NCBI RefSeq assembly: GCF_037975245.1
Contig: NC_092572.1
Coordinates: 21,876,489-21,936,488 of the forward strand
From: Apostichopus japonicus
Taxonomy: Eukaryota > Echinodermata > Holothuroidea > Aspidochirotida > Stichopodidae
Length of the DNA: 60,000 nucleotides
Direction: 5' to 3'
Each line of letters starts with the position of its first letter. Position 1 is the stretch's first letter. This document shows, piece by piece, positions 58,820 to 60,000 of the stretch. The position numbers and the translations under genes were made by a program. The notes under the pieces are model-generated. The model searched no databases and was not told the origin of the DNA. It was given only the letters and a program-made list of their open reading frames with translations.

Positions 58820-60000
58820 GTATGGCCCCAAGAGCAACAAATGGCCATTGCCAGTAATTATTGGTGGTGGGGTACCCCTGCCAGTGATCTATAATTGACC
58901 CCTCACGGCTGACCTAGGTCAGCTCATGAGGTAACCACTTGAAACCTACTGGAAAATGTTGGTTAGGACTTCAGATACAAGGGATGGGCATTGCCAGTAA
59001 TTTTTATTGGTGGGGTACCCCTGCTAGTAGACCCCCAATATGCCCATCCCCTCATTGACCTAGGTGAGCTCATGATTTGACCCGTTGAAACCTACAGGAA
59101 AATGATAGGTATCACTTCATATGTAAGGATGGGCATTTCCAGTATTTTATATTGGTGGGCCACCACTGCCAGAGTCCGCCCATCCCTTACATATAGAATC
59201 CTGTCAATAATTTTCCAGTAGTTTTCAACTTGTTAAATCATGAGCTGACCTAGATCAATGAGGGGGGGGGGGCTTTTTGGGGGTCTACTGGCAGGGGTAC
59301 CCCACTAATATAAATTACTGGAAATGCCCATCCCTTACATATATATAGAGTCCTGCCAATCATTTTACAGTAGTTTTCAACTGGTTACCTCATGAGCTAA
59401 TCTAGGTCAATGGGGGATGGGCATTTTGGGGGTCTACTGACAGGGTTACCCCACCAATGTAAATGACTGGAAATGCCCATCCCTTACATATGAAGTGATA
59501 CCTATCATTTTCCAGTAATTTTTCAACTGGTTATCTCATGAGCTGACCTAAGTCAATGAGGGAATGGGCATTTTGGGGGTCTACTGGCAGGGGTACCCCC
59601 CCCCCAATATAAATTACTGGAAATTCCCATCCCTTACATATGAAGTGATACCATTTTCCAGTAGTTTTCAACTGGTTACATCATGAGCTCATCTAGGTCA
59701 ATGGGGGATGGGCATTTTGGGGGTCTACTGGCAGGGGTACCCCACCAATAAAAATTACGGGCAATGCCCATCCCTTACATATATATAGAGTCCTGCCAAT
59801 CATTTTACAGTAGTTTTCAACTGGTTACCTCATGAGCTAATCTAGGTCAATGGGGGATGGGCATTTTGGGGGTCTACTGACAGGGTTACCCCACCAATGT
59901 AAATGACTGGAAATGCCCATCCCTTACATATGAAGTGATACCTATCATTTTCCAGTAATTTTTCAACTGGTTATCTCATGAGCTGACCTAAGTCAATGAG
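58820..60000. repeat. ~149-bp satellite array with an internal orientation switch
   Basis: From about 59,180 to the window end, units start with catcccttacat at 59181, 59329, 59479, 59628, 59769 and 59918, a period of 141-150 bp. Before about 59,165 the same unit runs in the opposite direction (gatgggcat at 58,984 and 59,129, and a degenerate copy near 58,830). The 232 bases from 59769 to the window end match 59329-59560 exactly, showing a three-unit (440-bp) higher-order repeat. The array continues beyond the window. Confidence 0.92.

Overview
The window is eukaryotic and AT-rich. It holds intron-split genes with GT-AG junctions, several classes of transposable element, and animal-type cell-surface domains (immunoglobulin folds, receptor-tyrosine-kinase-like and kinesin-like regions). 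The gene and transposon mix fits a marine invertebrate deuterostome, most likely an echinoderm. I cannot name the species, and this guess rests on general resemblance only.

The dominant structure is a large diverged inverted duplication. The left arm (about 2,095-29,780) is repeated in reverse in the right arm (about 38,420-56,375) around an unduplicated 8.6 kb centre. Each arm carries the same two gene units and each has its own later insertions, deletions and mutations, so this looks like an old genomic duplication and not an assembly echo.

Gene unit A (left, 555-9,769, + strand; right, 47,020-55,988, - strand) is a receptor-tyrosine-kinase-like protein. The left copy has an Ig domain, a transmembrane helix, a basic juxtamembrane segment and a kinase fold. 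In both copies the beta-3 Lys, the HRD Asp and Asn and the DFG Gly are replaced, so it is a pseudokinase. The right copy starts inside the juxtamembrane region. The duplication stops there and no ectodomain is visible.

Gene unit B (left, 12,330-29,114, + strand) is the most unusual object. Sixteen exons with matching intron phases give one reading frame of 1,797 nt: signal peptide, two Ig domains, a transmembrane helix, a short coiled-coil linker, then a kinesin-14-like motor domain that keeps its P-loop but has lost the Switch I and Switch II signatures. The reading is therefore a membrane Ig receptor with a kinesin-derived pseudo-motor as its cytoplasmic domain. The right copy (39,064-43,278) is a clear pseudogene.

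Mobile elements: a young Ty3/Gypsy-type LTR element (14,325-20,103) with near-identical LTRs sits in an intron of gene B, and the right arm preserves the empty site. An old hAT-type element with 8-bp target duplications is in both arms (6,844-8,262 and 48,534-49,862). A 5'-truncated LINE with a long GAT microsatellite lies at 45,721-46,655. A 641-bp TIR element is nested in a TA repeat at 51,021-51,661. Two tiny insertions of 28 and 15 bp, each with 7-bp target duplications, lie at 50,120-50,194. The central loop carries a decayed LINE (ORF1 plus the start of ORF2) with a 96-bp tandem array between the ORFs. A TA-flanked element abuts the outer end of the right arm, and a ~149-bp satellite with an orientation switch fills 58.8-60 kb.
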